Source of the DNA: SMYC01 sp963578475
Lineage (GTDB): Bacteria; Acidobacteriota; Vicinamibacteria; Marinacidobacterales; SMYC01
Reading direction: 5' to 3'
Assembly: GCA_963578475.1 (NCBI GenBank)
Contig: CAUZCL010000002.1
Span: 62,001-126,000 of the forward strand
DNA length: 64,000 nucleotides
A program made the translations under genes and the position numbers. Within the stretch, counting starts at the first letter, position 1. Every line of letters begins with the position of its first letter. The notes below the pieces were generated by a model. That model saw only the letters and a program-made list of their open reading frames with translations. It was not told the origin of the DNA and did not search any database. Of this stretch, positions 43,943 through 53,235 are shown piece by piece.

Positions 43943-44233
43943 AGCTTGTTATCCCTCCTGTGCTTTTCGGCGTCCTTCGCCTGGTTTGGATGCGACATCG
44001 TGCGAACGTGTGTGATAATGGCGGTCGGCGTGTCGTCAAGAGTTCGTGGTTGGTGAGACGGTTGTGATTCTAGCCGAGTTCGATTCCTTGCGGCAAGCGT
44101 GACTTGTTTGAATTGAGGTCGTCCAAGAAAACAAGTATATCAGCTTCTGGTGGTGTCCCATCGGTGGCGCGGCCGCCGTGTCGGTGACGAATCATGCGAA
44201 AGACTGAAGGCTGGAACCTAATTCGAAGTTGTT

Positions 44234-45055
44234 TTATTTGTGCTTCCAGACGGGTTGGCGCCGTTCGCGAAGAGCGAGAACGCCTTCCTTCGCGTCCTCA
44301 ATGGTCATGAGCTGATTGAGGTAAACGCTTTCCAAGTGCTGAAGCCCTTCCTCGAAAGGGAGATTGACCGCGTCCGAGGTGGCGCGCCGGGCGAGGCGGA
44401 GCACCGGAGTTGAAAAACTCTTCAAGAACTGCGTCCACTTTTCGACTTCCGTATCCAGTTGGGCGGGTGCCATGGCCCGCGTGATGAGGCCGATGCCTTC
44501 CGCTTCTTTAGCGTCGTAGGTTCGTCCCGTGAGGATCATCTCGTAGGTGCGGCGCAATCCGATGAGCCGTGGGTAGATCATGGGCGCGGCGGTAGGAAAC
44601 AGACCCGCCTTGAGCTCCGGCTGGCTGAGCTTTGCGCCTTCCGCGGCGAAGCAAAAATCACACACAGCTGCGAGCTCGCATCCCGCGCCGAGCGCCATTC
44701 CTTTCACGACGGAGATACTCACCAATTCGAGCTGCGTCAAACGGCGAATGACCTCGTGAAACGTCTCGATCAATTGGGAAACGGTCTCGTCGGTATGCTC
44801 GGCGATGTCGAGCCCACTCGAGAACGCCTGGTCGCTGCCGGTGAAGACGACTACTTTGAGGGACTCGTTGAGATCTAGCTCTCCGAGCGTACGGTGGATT
44901 TCCTCGAGTGCCGCCAAGTTCAGTGCGTTCGCCGCTTCCGGGCGAGCCAGTGCGATCCGCGCAACGCCGTTATCGACTTGAAGGCGAATATTATTCAGTG
45001 TTTTGGGGCTCTCCGGTGCTGCCAGAGCTTCGAGGGATTCGTCCATTAGAAACAT
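44234..45055 (-). CDS. Enoyl-CoA hydratase/isomerase family protein
   Basis: About 273 residues from ATG 45055, or 270 from 45046. The crotonase fold shows GVARIALARPEAANALN, VVFTGSDQAFSSGLDI (first oxyanion-hole region), KGMALGAGCELAAVCDF (second) and a C-terminal helix bundle. It acts in fatty-acid or related CoA pathways. A TGTGCTAGCAT motif on the minus strand ends exactly at the first ATG, so a transcript start at or near 45046 would make the mRNA leaderless. Confidence 0.88.
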   Translation of the reverse strand: MFLMDESLEALAAPESPKTLNNIRLQVDNGVARIALARPEAANALNLAALEEIHRTLGELDLNESLKVVVFTGSDQAFSSGLDIAEHTDETVSQLIETFHEVIRRLTQLELVSISVVKGMALGAGCELAAVCDFCFAAEGAKLSQPELKAGLFPTAAPMIYPRLIGLRRTYEMILTGRTYDAKEAEGIGLITRAMAPAQLDTEVEKWTQFLKSFSTPVLRLARRATSDAVNLPFEEGLQHLESVYLNQLMTIEDAKEGVLALRERRQPVWKHK

Positions 45056-45100
45056 GCTAGCACATGGAAATGGCGGTGTCTCTGGCTCCCGTACAAAATT

Positions 45101-45111
45101 TGTGCTAGAAA
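45101..45111 (+). promoter_or_regulatory. Candidate extended -10 of the cysteine desulfurase gene
   Basis: TGTGCTAGAAA, 39 bases before the ATG at 45151, belongs to the same motif group as those before leuS, rpsT and the DsbA-family gene. Confidence 0.35.
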
Positions 45112-45150
45112 AGATGGAGATTCGACGCCACCAACCATCGAAGACCTTGA

Positions 45151-46314
45151 ATGCGAAATGCTGATCCAGTCTACTTAGACTACAACGCGACAACACCCCT
45201 CGCGCCAGAAGCGCTCGAGGCGATGTTGCCTTTTCTCCGCGAACACTTCGGCAACCCGTCGAGCATTCACGGGTTCGGACGTTCGGCAAAAGCGGCACTC
45301 ATCGAATCGACCAGCGCCTTTGCCTGTTTCTTGGGGGCGAGCCCTGAAGAGTTGGTGTTCACCAGCGGGGGAACGGAGGCCGACAATCTCGCGCTTCTCG
45401 GTGCTGTGGCCGCGCCCCGAGACGACGGGCGCCGCCACATCGTTACCTCGAATGTGGAGCATCATGCGGTGCTCCAAGTCATCGAGGAACTCGAGCGCCG
45501 GGATTGGCCCGTGACTATCGTTGAGGTCGATGAACGAGGCGAGCTGACGCCGGATAGACTCAGAGACGCTCTCCGCCCGGACACACTTCTCGTTTCCATC
45601 ATGGTGGCTAATAACGAGACCGGGGTCGTGCAACCTGTGGCTGAGCTTGCGACGGTGGCCCACGAAGCGGGCGCGCTTTTTCATACCGATGCCGTACAGG
45701 CATGCGGCAAGATTCCGCTCGACGTCCGGGAGCTCGGCGTCGATATGCTCGCGATATCGGGACACAAATTCTATGGCCCCAGGGGCGTCGGAGCCCTTTA
45801 TGTTCGCGAAGGTACGCCGTTTGAACCGGTATTTCGCGGAGGAGGGCAGGAACGCGGCCGGAGGCCAGGCACGGAGAACGTCGCAGGTATCGTGGGCCTC
45901 GCGGAGGCCGCGCGGCAAGTTGACAAGCTTCTGCCGACCGAGTCGAAGCGGCTCGCAAGTTACCGGGACTCGCTGGAGCAAAATGTGCTTTCGTCCGTCA
46001 TCGACAGCTACGTGAATGGTGAGGGAGCGACGCGGAGGACGCCGAACACGGTAAGTTTTCGTTTCGACGGTTTGGAGGGTGAGGCTCTCGTCCTCGCCCT
46101 CAACGAAGCAGGTTTCGCTGTCTCCGCGGGCGCGGCTTGCGACGAAGGTGCTTTCAAGCCCTCCCATGTGCTGGCGGGACTGGGGCTTTCTACCGAGCAG
46201 AGTCGAGGCTCGATCCGCGTGAGCTTGGGGCGTTACACTAGAGAGAAGGATATCGAAATTTTTGCGGAGGTCATTCGAGACACCGTGACGGCTTTACGTG
46301 GAGGAAATTCGTAA
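45151..46314 (+). CDS. Cysteine desulfurase (NifS/IscS type)
   Basis: 387-residue PLP enzyme that takes sulfur from cysteine for Fe-S clusters and thiolation. YLDYNATTPLAPEALEAMLP at the N-terminus, SGGTEADNLAL, SNVEHHAVL, HTDAVQACGKIPLDV, PLP-binding Lys206 in SGHKFYGPRGVGA and the mobile-loop Cys330 in SAGAACDEG are all present. No iscU or iscA neighbour is visible. NifS-like enzymes can also handle selenocysteine in some organisms; nothing here shows that this one does. Confidence 0.94.
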   Translation: MRNADPVYLDYNATTPLAPEALEAMLPFLREHFGNPSSIHGFGRSAKAALIESTSAFACFLGASPEELVFTSGGTEADNLALLGAVAAPRDDGRRHIVTSNVEHHAVLQVIEELERRDWPVTIVEVDERGELTPDRLRDALRPDTLLVSIMVANNETGVVQPVAELATVAHEAGALFHTDAVQACGKIPLDVRELGVDMLAISGHKFYGPRGVGALYVREGTPFEPVFRGGGQERGRRPGTENVAGIVGLAEAARQVDKLLPTESKRLASYRDSLEQNVLSSVIDSYVNGEGATRRTPNTVSFRFDGLEGEALVLALNEAGFAVSAGAACDEGAFKPSHVLAGLGLSTEQSRGSIRVSLGRYTREKDIEIFAEVIRDTVTALRGGNS

Positions 46315-46350
46315 CGCGCGCGAACGGCTCGTCGTAGCACTCGGAATGTC

Positions 46351-46380
46351 AACACCAACGCCGACACCGACACCAACGCC
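46351..46380 (+). repeat. Short hexamer-type tandem repeat
   Basis: The intergenic sequence is built from ACCAAC/GCCGAC/ACCGAC hexamers in about five units between the cysteine desulfurase and the peptidase genes. It looks like a simple minisatellite. Confidence 0.5.
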
Positions 46381-46415
46381 ATTAAAACGACAATTTATTT
46401 CAGGGCGAGGCTAAG

Positions 46416-47984
46416 GTGAACTGTTCCAAGTGCGGATTTCAGGGTGTGCCTTCGGGCGACCCTTCCTGTACAAAATGCGGTGTTGTGTTCGAGAAGCTCG
46501 GGCGCGAGCCGCGCCCCCGTCCGCAGCCGCAGCACTCCGCGACGCCAGAGCGGTCGTGGGGGTCCATGCTGTTCAATGTCGTTGCCATGTCGGTACTGTT
46601 GTCGGGGGCGGTGTATTACGGCTTACAGAACTACGAGCGTTACCTCCCGTCAGAAGGCTTGCCGGAAACGTCGCCGGGCCCCTCGATTGAGCTTCGGTCT
46701 GCCGATGAGCCGGGCATCGTTGCCGGGCTTCAAGCGGTCGAAGCCCCCGTCGCTCGCGGTGCTCAGGCGTTGGTCTTGGGTGGTCTGTCTTCTGAGAGCT
46801 CCGAGCTTGAGGTTGTCACCGCGCCCGACCCCGAGCCGAGCTCACCGATCCCGCGGCTTCCTGATTTGACACGCCGGAGCGTGACGCCCGCGCTTCTCGA
46901 GCGGGCCGTGTCTCTAGCGCGTGAATATCCAGGTGTCGAGTGGCTGCGGGAATATGTTTTGGCCGCGCACTTTCTTCTGGCTGGTCAACAAATTCGCGCC
47001 CGCCGATTTCACGAGGCCCTGACTTATGTGGACGGCTCGGAGGAGTGGGGCGCGGAAGCTGGGGATATCGCGACGCTGAGAGCGGTCATCTTCGGCGAGC
47101 AAGAAGAATGGGAGGTCGCCAAGAGCTGGGCGGAAACCGCGATAGCCTACGGCCAAACGTCCCAGACTGCTGAAATGTACCACATCATCGGTAAGGCTCA
47201 TTACTACCAGCAGGAGATCAACAGATCTGTCGAGTCTTTCGAAAAGGCGCTCGACCTCGGCGAGAGTGCGAAGATCCGAGCCTCGCTCAACAAAGCGCTC
47301 TCAGAAGCGCGAGCCGGTGGACGCAACAAGACGCAGCGGCTCGCGCATTTCATCGTGAGCTATGACGGGGGTGCTATGGAAAGCACCGGCCGGATGGTCA
47401 TCGATACGATGGACCGCAGCTATGCGAGCTTGAAAAGCCAGCTCGGCTTCGAGCCGCCCGAGCGTGTGGTCGTGATCCTGTATACGCGGCGTGACTATAA
47501 CGAGATGGGCGGCCCTGATTGGTCCGCGGGCCTGTTCGATGGAAAAATACGCGTTCCCGTTCGCGGGCTGCAACGGCTCGATGAACAGATCAAGACTACG
47601 CTCCACCACGAGCTCGCCCACGCGTTCATTCATGCTCGGGCGGGCAAGAATGCGCCGCGGTGGATTCACGAAGGTATCGCGGAATATGTCGAAGGTGTTC
47701 GCACGCAGGATAACGGGGAGCTCTTGGGCCGCATTTTGCGGGAAGGTCAGAGTTTCCAGACTTGCCTGCCCACCGCGCGATGCGATCCGCGCATGTTCTA
47801 TCCAGCCGCGTCTTCGATGATTGACTACGTGATTCAGCAACGCGGCATGGGAGGTATCCGCGACATCCTGACCGCCCTCGGTGAGGGTGAGGACGTGGAT
47901 TCCACATTGCGCCGAATTGTCGGCCACGATGTCCAGGGGCTCATCCGTGATTGGGAGCACTTCATCCAGCGCCGTTACGGTTGA
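46416..47984 (+). CDS. Membrane-anchored zinc-ribbon/TPR peptidase (MA-like)
   Basis: 522 residues, GTG start. An N-terminal zinc ribbon (CSKCGFQGV, then CTKCGVVF) precedes one membrane helix (MLFNVVAMSVLLSGAVYYGL, about 50-70), a linker, TPR helices (240-300) and a C-terminal peptidase domain. The metal site is H398-E-L-A-H402 in TLHHELAHAF, with WIHEGIAEYVEG giving the third ligand. A zinc-ribbon-TM-TPR-gluzincin order suggests a sensor-like or quality-control protease of the inner membrane. Confidence 0.85.
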   Translation: MNCSKCGFQGVPSGDPSCTKCGVVFEKLGREPRPRPQPQHSATPERSWGSMLFNVVAMSVLLSGAVYYGLQNYERYLPSEGLPETSPGPSIELRSADEPGIVAGLQAVEAPVARGAQALVLGGLSSESSELEVVTAPDPEPSSPIPRLPDLTRRSVTPALLERAVSLAREYPGVEWLREYVLAAHFLLAGQQIRARRFHEALTYVDGSEEWGAEAGDIATLRAVIFGEQEEWEVAKSWAETAIAYGQTSQTAEMYHIIGKAHYYQQEINRSVESFEKALDLGESAKIRASLNKALSEARAGGRNKTQRLAHFIVSYDGGAMESTGRMVIDTMDRSYASLKSQLGFEPPERVVVILYTRRDYNEMGGPDWSAGLFDGKIRVPVRGLQRLDEQIKTTLHHELAHAFIHARAGKNAPRWIHEGIAEYVEGVRTQDNGELLGRILREGQSFQTCLPTARCDPRMFYPAASSMIDYVIQQRGMGGIRDILTALGEGEDVDSTLRRIVGHDVQGLIRDWEHFIQRRYG

Positions 47985-48065
47985 CCCCACTTGAATGACA
48001 TCGCACAAATAGTGTTAAATGAGTCAGTAAGGAACCGTGACCAACCAATCCCGCAAAAACACAAA

Positions 48066-48653
48066 ATGATCCGGGTCGCCTGCCCACACAGCCAAACCAA
48101 ATACCGGTTCGACGAGAGTCGGCTCGGCGGAAAGTCGCGCGCGCAGGCGAAATGCAAGAAGTGCGGGGGGCACGATCGACATCCCAACACCAAGCCCGCC
48201 GCGACGGCGCAGAGGCCCAGTATGGAGGCTCCGCGATCGGAAGCGTCCTCAGAGGACACGACCGCGCGAGTCCAGAAACTTCGCTCGGACGAGCCCGTGG
48301 GCGAGCAGACCATCACCGGGCCCGCGGCAGTCGGGAAAATGGCGCTTCCCGCGGACAAGAAATACTCGCTGGCAGTGCTGCAGGGAAAGGCGAGCGGCCA
48401 GATTTTCTCGATCAGCAAAGTGCGCACCGTCATCGGCCGCGCCGACTGCGATGTGATCCTCGACGACCCCGAATCGTCCCGCCCGTACGCCGCGCTCGAG
48501 GTACTAGGCTCGCGTGTCGTCGTCTCCGACCTGAAGAGCACGAATGGCACATTCGTCAACGGCGAACAAATCGACAGCGCCGAGCTCCAGAATCACAGTG
48601 AGTTCCGTATTGGTGAGCACGTGCTGATGTTGACCCTGACCGACCGAGAGTAA
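48066..48653 (+). CDS. FHA-domain protein with degenerate zinc ribbon
   Basis: 195 residues from ATG 48066. The N-terminus MIRVACPHSQTKYRFDESRL and AKCKKCGG match the MJ0042-type zinc finger, except that the second Cys of the first pair is Ser (CPHS). The C-terminal 90 residues form an FHA domain (VRTVIGRADCDVILDDPESS; VVVSDLKSTNGTFVNGEQI) that binds phosphothreonine peptides. It probably reads signals from a Ser/Thr kinase. It is adjacent and convergent to rnc with no spacer. Confidence 0.85.
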   Translation: MIRVACPHSQTKYRFDESRLGGKSRAQAKCKKCGGHDRHPNTKPAATAQRPSMEAPRSEASSEDTTARVQKLRSDEPVGEQTITGPAAVGKMALPADKKYSLAVLQGKASGQIFSISKVRTVIGRADCDVILDDPESSRPYAALEVLGSRVVVSDLKSTNGTFVNGEQIDSAELQNHSEFRIGEHVLMLTLTDRE

Positions 48654-49364
48654 TCAGCTCTCTTCTTCCATCAATTGCGCGAGAGCCGCTTGGGCGGCGT
48701 CTAGCTCGGCCCTTTTCTTCGTCGTCCCGGTGGCTTCGCCGAGCTTGCGCGGGCCAACTTTGAGCTCGACCTGGAAGGTCTTGCGGTGCTCGGGTCCGGA
48801 TTCCGCGGTCACGAGATACTGGGCGGGCTCGAGGCTACGGGCTTGCAGGAATTCCTGAAGAGCCGTCTTGGGGTCTTCCACGACGGCCCGGCACTCGCGG
48901 ACTTCGTCGAGGAGAGGCGCATATAGGAGCTCGAGAAAACAGCGCGCTGCGTCGACATTGGAGTCTAGATAGATCGCGGCGACGACGGCCTCGAGTGCGT
49001 TGGCCGAGAGTGTTTTCTTTTTGCGGCCGCCGGTTTTCTCCTCGCCCTTGCCGAGAAGCAGGAACTGCGGGATTTCCAGCCCGAGCGCCAATCGCGAGAG
49101 CGTTGTCGCGCTCACGAGATAGGCCTTAATTTTGGATTTTCGACCTTCCGTGAGGGTCGAAAAGTCCCTATAGATGAAATCGGTTACGAGAAATCCGAGA
49201 ATAGCGTCTCCGAGAAACTCCATGGACTCGTTGTGGTCGCTGCTTTCAGATTCGTGCGCGAAAGATTTATGCGTCAGAGCTTGCTGTAAGAGCTTGGGAC
49301 GACGAAATCGATGTCCGAGCCGGCGGTATAGCTCTTCGAGATCTGTCGTGGATAGGATGGTCAC
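48654..49364 (-). CDS. rnc: Ribonuclease III
   Basis: 236 residues from GTG 49364, normal for RNase III. The nuclease domain has LTHKSFAHESESSDHNESME and FLGDAILGFLVTDFIYRDF with the catalytic Glu/Asp cluster, a second site KTLSANALEAVVAAIYLDSN, and a C-terminal double-stranded-RNA-binding domain (PKTALQEFLQARSLEPAQYL). It processes rRNA and structured RNA, possibly including the long hairpin repeats here. The frame open to 49604 is not coding upstream of the GTG. Confidence 0.93.
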   Translation of the reverse strand: MTILSTTDLEELYRRLGHRFRRPKLLQQALTHKSFAHESESSDHNESMEFLGDAILGFLVTDFIYRDFSTLTEGRKSKIKAYLVSATTLSRLALGLEIPQFLLLGKGEEKTGGRKKKTLSANALEAVVAAIYLDSNVDAARCFLELLYAPLLDEVRECRAVVEDPKTALQEFLQARSLEPAQYLVTAESGPEHRKTFQVELKVGPRKLGEATGTTKKRAELDAAQAALAQLMEEES

Positions 49365-49453
49365 AGCGGGTTCACGTTCTGTTGATGTGGACACAAGCGC
49401 CTCGACGCGTGATTCTTGTCGGGTCGATAACAGGAATGCTAGTAAAAATACTA

Positions 49454-51537
49454 CTACAATACTTTGAGGAGGACCATCGTCATATCGTCGTGCTGCTCGG
49501 CGCCGCCCGCGAACTCGAAAACCTCGTCGACCAGGTTTTTGCGCAGCTCCTCCATCTGGAGGTCGGCGTTCTCCGAAGGATGAGGCGGATCCGCTCTTCG
49601 CCAAAGAGCTCGGAGCTCGGGTTCATGGCCTCCGAGATACCATCCGTGAAGAAGAGGAAGACGTCTCCCGCGCACAACTTCACGACATCCTCTTTCAAAA
49701 TACGCTCGAACTGGGTTCCTCGATCCAACGCAGCCCGAGCCCATCTGGTGCGAGGACATTCAGCTTGGGTTCGGCGCCGTTTGTCGAGACATGAAAGATG
49801 GGGTTGTGTCCCGCGCGCGCATAAGTCATTTTGCGTTCGTTCATATCGATGACGGCATAGGCCATGGTGATGAAACTCCGGCTGTCGAGAGTTGTCGCGA
49901 GGATCTTGTTGGCTTCGACGAGAAGTTTCCGGGGCGAATGGTAGATCTGGCTGAAGGACAGCGTGAGGCCCTTGAGCTCCGCCATGTAAAGCGCCGCCGA
50001 CGTACCTTTGCTCGAGACGTCCGCGATCAGGAGTGCGAACCGTCCGTCGCCTAGAGGAATGAAGTCGTAATAGTCTCCGCCCACTTCATTGGCGGGAAGA
50101 CAGAAGGGCGCGATGGAAAGACCCGGAACGTCGACGAGGTCTTTCGGCAGTAGACTCATCTGGATGGTTCGGGCAATGCGGAGCTCTTCCGCCATACGCT
50201 CTTTTTCAGACGATTGCCGCAGTAGATCTTGGATACTCGTCGTCATCAAATTGAACGACTCCGCGAGCTGACCCAGCTGGTCGCGCGATCGAACCTTCAC
50301 CGGGTAGCTGAAGTCTCCCTGGCGCACGTGCTCCGTGCCCTGGCTGAGCGCGTGGACCGAGCCCGTAATCGAGCGAGCGAGCACGAGGCCAACGAAGATC
50401 GCGGCCACCTCTATCACGAGAAAAAGACCCGCGAGAAGCGCCATCGCCGTGAGAAGCACCGCGCCGAGATCAGGGCCATTCGGGCCGAGTTGGAGCGCGC
50501 CCGAGGCGATGCTGGAATAGAAGCTATTGAGCGGAAAACCGAACTGCACAAATGCGAGCTCGGTCTCCTCCGTATGGGGGTCGTCGAGGCTTCTCGTCGG
50601 CAAGAGCGTCCACCATGGGAACGTCAAAGGTGCAGGTTTGGCCGGAGTCGTGTTCTGACTCTCTCCGTTCGACGAGGCGGGTTGGCGGATGAAGACACTC
50701 TCAGCCGTCGCGTCATCGGTGTCGCTCGCGAGTACTTGATCGATATGGAAGCCCCGTTCCTGCGCGGATTTTGCGAGGACGTCGGACAACGTGGTGAGCA
50801 CGATGATGGTCGCATTCCTGGCCGACTCATGAGGTGTTGAAACGCCGGCCGTGTAGCCGACGCCACCATACTCGATGCCGCCACGATAACTGTCAGCGAA
50901 CCATTGAGGGAGGTTCGTCCCCACGCTCATTTAAAACCCGACATCATCCGTGGTCACGACACGTTGAATACGTCCGCGGCGATGCTCGAGGTAGACGGCG
51001 CCTCAACTGGGCTCGGACTCTCCCATTTCTAGTATGCGCGCATCGAGCACGTTGCGAATGCGTTCATCGGACAGACGGGAGCTTGCTCTTCGACCTCCGC
51101 GAAGCTCGAAAATCATCAGGTTTGCGGCATTGCCGCGCGCATCTCCGCGTCGTTGACGGAGCTCACGAGCATGAAAGAGCTGACCTGTCCGAGCGTGAAA
51201 TAGCCACTGAGCGCAAAGAACGAGAGAATCAAGATCGTGGGGACGAGCCCGATCAGCAGGTACGAAATGATGAGCTTTCTTTGGATACGCCACAGCAGAT
51301 TACGCGCAAGCCGGAAAGCCCCCAAATCACGAAGCCGAGCGCATAAGCCCAAAGGCCTATCGTCGACAGCGTGGAGAGGGAAGCGGGGATGAGCTCGAGC
51401 GCCCCGAGAAAGCGAAGGGCGCACAAAGCGAGCAGAAGCTGTCCGCGTTGCCGGTGAAGGAGAAAATGTTTGAGCCCAAGTCCGCGGGTCGCATCTTTTG
51501 TTGTAGGTGCCGTGGGGGGCAACTGGTCGGAAGCCAT
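49454..51537 (-). pseudogene. HAMP/SpoIIE-type PP2C phosphatase (RsbU-like), multiply interrupted
   Basis: One long gene can be read in pieces: N-terminal membrane part from 51537, frame losses of one G near 51321 and 51133, an in-frame TGA at 51003-51005 and TAA near 50931, then an intact stretch (50930-49730) with a TM segment, HAMP (RSITGSVHALSQGTEHVRQG) and PP2C motifs (ANEVGGDYYDFIPL; LLIADVSSKGTSAALYMA). Two more missing bases, near 49730 and 49573, shift the end, which closes with EQHDDMTMVLLKVL. SpoIIE-type phosphatases normally dephosphorylate anti-sigma antagonists. Confidence 0.8.
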
Positions 51538-51617
51538 CAACTTTGCGGGGAATACTTCATTAGGGTGCGACGTTCGCAATATAGCATAGGCGTTCGGCTC
51601 GCGCTTGACCCGAGCCG

Positions 51618-52334
51618 GTGCTCATGGCTATCCTACATTCCTGGTATCTGTCTATGGGGGCGTTACTTAAGTCTGCCGGTGTCGCGATTTGCCTCGCGCT
51701 TGCCTTTGGCGAGCTCGCGCGCGCGCAGGAGGAACGTCTCGTTCTCGACGGCGTTATCGTCGCCGAAAACCCAGCGCACTCGATAGCCCTCGTCCGTCGC
51801 AGCGGGGCGTCCCGAGCGCAAACGCTGCGGATGGGACAGGAATATTACGGCTATGTCCTGGTTGCCGTGGAAGATGGCTCGGTGTTTCTCGAAAGCATCC
51901 GCAGTGCGCTTCGGCTTTACGTGGATGGACGTGCTCCAGCTCTCCCTACCGGGTCGACGGCACGAGGGCCGGGGAAGACACCAGCCGACGAAGACGATAG
52001 CTGGGTCGTCCGCGATATCTCGCGCGCTGAAGCCAGCGCTCGCCTCGAAAAGGAGATCCCTGTCATCCTGAGTGAGACCGAGTTCAGCCCTCGCGTCGAG
52101 GACGGTGAGATTCTGGGCCTCGAGCTACGTCGCTTGCCAGATGGCACGCTGTTGTCGGAAGCGGGGCTCCTACCCGGCGACCTCCTCCGAAGCATCAACG
52201 GAGAGCGTCTGGTCGGGCTCGACGCTCTCTGGGGATTGCTCGCTCGGCTCCGAGACGCGCACGAGATACGCGTTGTCGTGGAGCGGCGCGGCCAGGTGCT
52301 CCGGTTCGCCTATTTGTTGACGGACGGAGAGTGA
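51618..52334 (+). CDS. GspC-like PDZ protein
   Basis: About 226-238 residues depending on start (GTG 51618, ATG 51624 or ATG 51654). A membrane anchor (AGVAICLALAFGELARAQ) is followed by a beta domain like the GspC HR domain (LVLDGVIVAENPAHSIALV; GYVLVAVEDGSVFLES) and a PDZ domain (GLLPGDLLRSINGERLVGLD). GspC links inner and outer parts of type II secretion systems; no other gsp gene is in the window. The 3' end overlaps a minus-strand TPR remnant by 25 bases. Confidence 0.8.
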   Translation: MLMAILHSWYLSMGALLKSAGVAICLALAFGELARAQEERLVLDGVIVAENPAHSIALVRRSGASRAQTLRMGQEYYGYVLVAVEDGSVFLESIRSALRLYVDGRAPALPTGSTARGPGKTPADEDDSWVVRDISRAEASARLEKEIPVILSETEFSPRVEDGEILGLELRRLPDGTLLSEAGLLPGDLLRSINGERLVGLDALWGLLARLRDAHEIRVVVERRGQVLRFAYLLTDGE

Positions 52335-53215
52335 GACTGAAACTGACACGCTGACCGGACCGCCGCGCGGTCCATCTCCCCACCCTTCCAGAACGCCGCG
52401 AAGCTCTTCAGGTTTTGTTGCCTCTCTCCCTCATCCGAGCTAAGTCGTCCCAGACGGTACAAGCTGCGAATATAGGGAATCGGCCAATAGGCAAGGGATC
52501 CAAGTACTCCGGTGCTCTCGCGGAAGCGCGCCTCAGCGTCCGCGGCGAATCCAGCCTCCTCGAGCACGGTAGCGTGGGCGAAGCGGATGGAAAGGATAGG
52601 CTCGGGAGAAAGGAGCCCATGCTCTTCTAAGGCGCTCCTGGCACGCTGAAGCGAGGCGAGATGGCTCTGTGGGTCGAGCTCGGCGCGTATATGCAACGCG
52701 TAGGCATTGCTCGTGGGCTTTGCCTCGGCCTCGAGCACCGCGGCGAGCTCGAGCGCTTCGTCGTGCTGACCTTCTCGCGCGCGGGCGAGCGCACGCCAGT
52801 AAGTGACCTCGGGCGTCGCGACGGCGCCCTGCAAGGCGGAAAGAGCGCTCTTCGGAGAATGGGTCTCGAGGTGAATGTGTGCTCGAAGGCACTTGGGGAT
52901 GGCTGCGATTTCGCTGGGCTCGGTGAAGACGCGTGCAGCTTCGGCTAAGGCATCGACAGCGGGTGTGGCCTGTCCCCCCAGTGAGCCATGATGTCGAAAG
53001 GTGGATATGGCCCACGAAGCGCCAGAACTTGTCATGGGAAGCCGTGAGTTTCTTGGCGTTCGCCTCAGCTCTCTCGTCATCGCCCTTGAGCAACGCGCGG
53101 TTCCAATTCTTGAGCGCGAGCTCGTGGAGAAAGTCGTAATAGTCGAGCGAGGATGGTGGCTTCGGACGCACGCTCGAAGTCTATCCTCCGCGCCCTTCTT
53201 GTCCTCCGACACGTT
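52310..53215 (-). pseudogene. TPR C-terminal region of a kinase- or cyclase-type protein, frameshifted
   Basis: The readable protein starts in one frame (LDYYDFLHELALKNWNRALL, near 53140) and changes frame near 52990 at GHIHLST, continuing AVDALAEAARVFTEPSEIAA, FRESTGVLGSLAYWPIPYIR and WKGGEMDRAAV to the stop at 52310. This TPR arrangement is typical of the tail of large Ser/Thr kinases or adenylate cyclases. The catalytic N-terminal domain is absent. Confidence 0.65.
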
Positions 53216-53235
53216 TTGTTGATTGAATAGGTTGG

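Noticed and set aside
44070..44105. GTTCGATTC segment resembling a tRNA T-loop
   Set aside because: No matching acceptor stem or D-arm was found upstream or downstream; not a tRNA.
45151..46314. Cysteine desulfurase as a dedicated selenium-supply gene for the candidate selenoprotein
   Set aside because: It lies 27 kb away with no sel genes beside it; its motifs fit ordinary NifS/IscS function.
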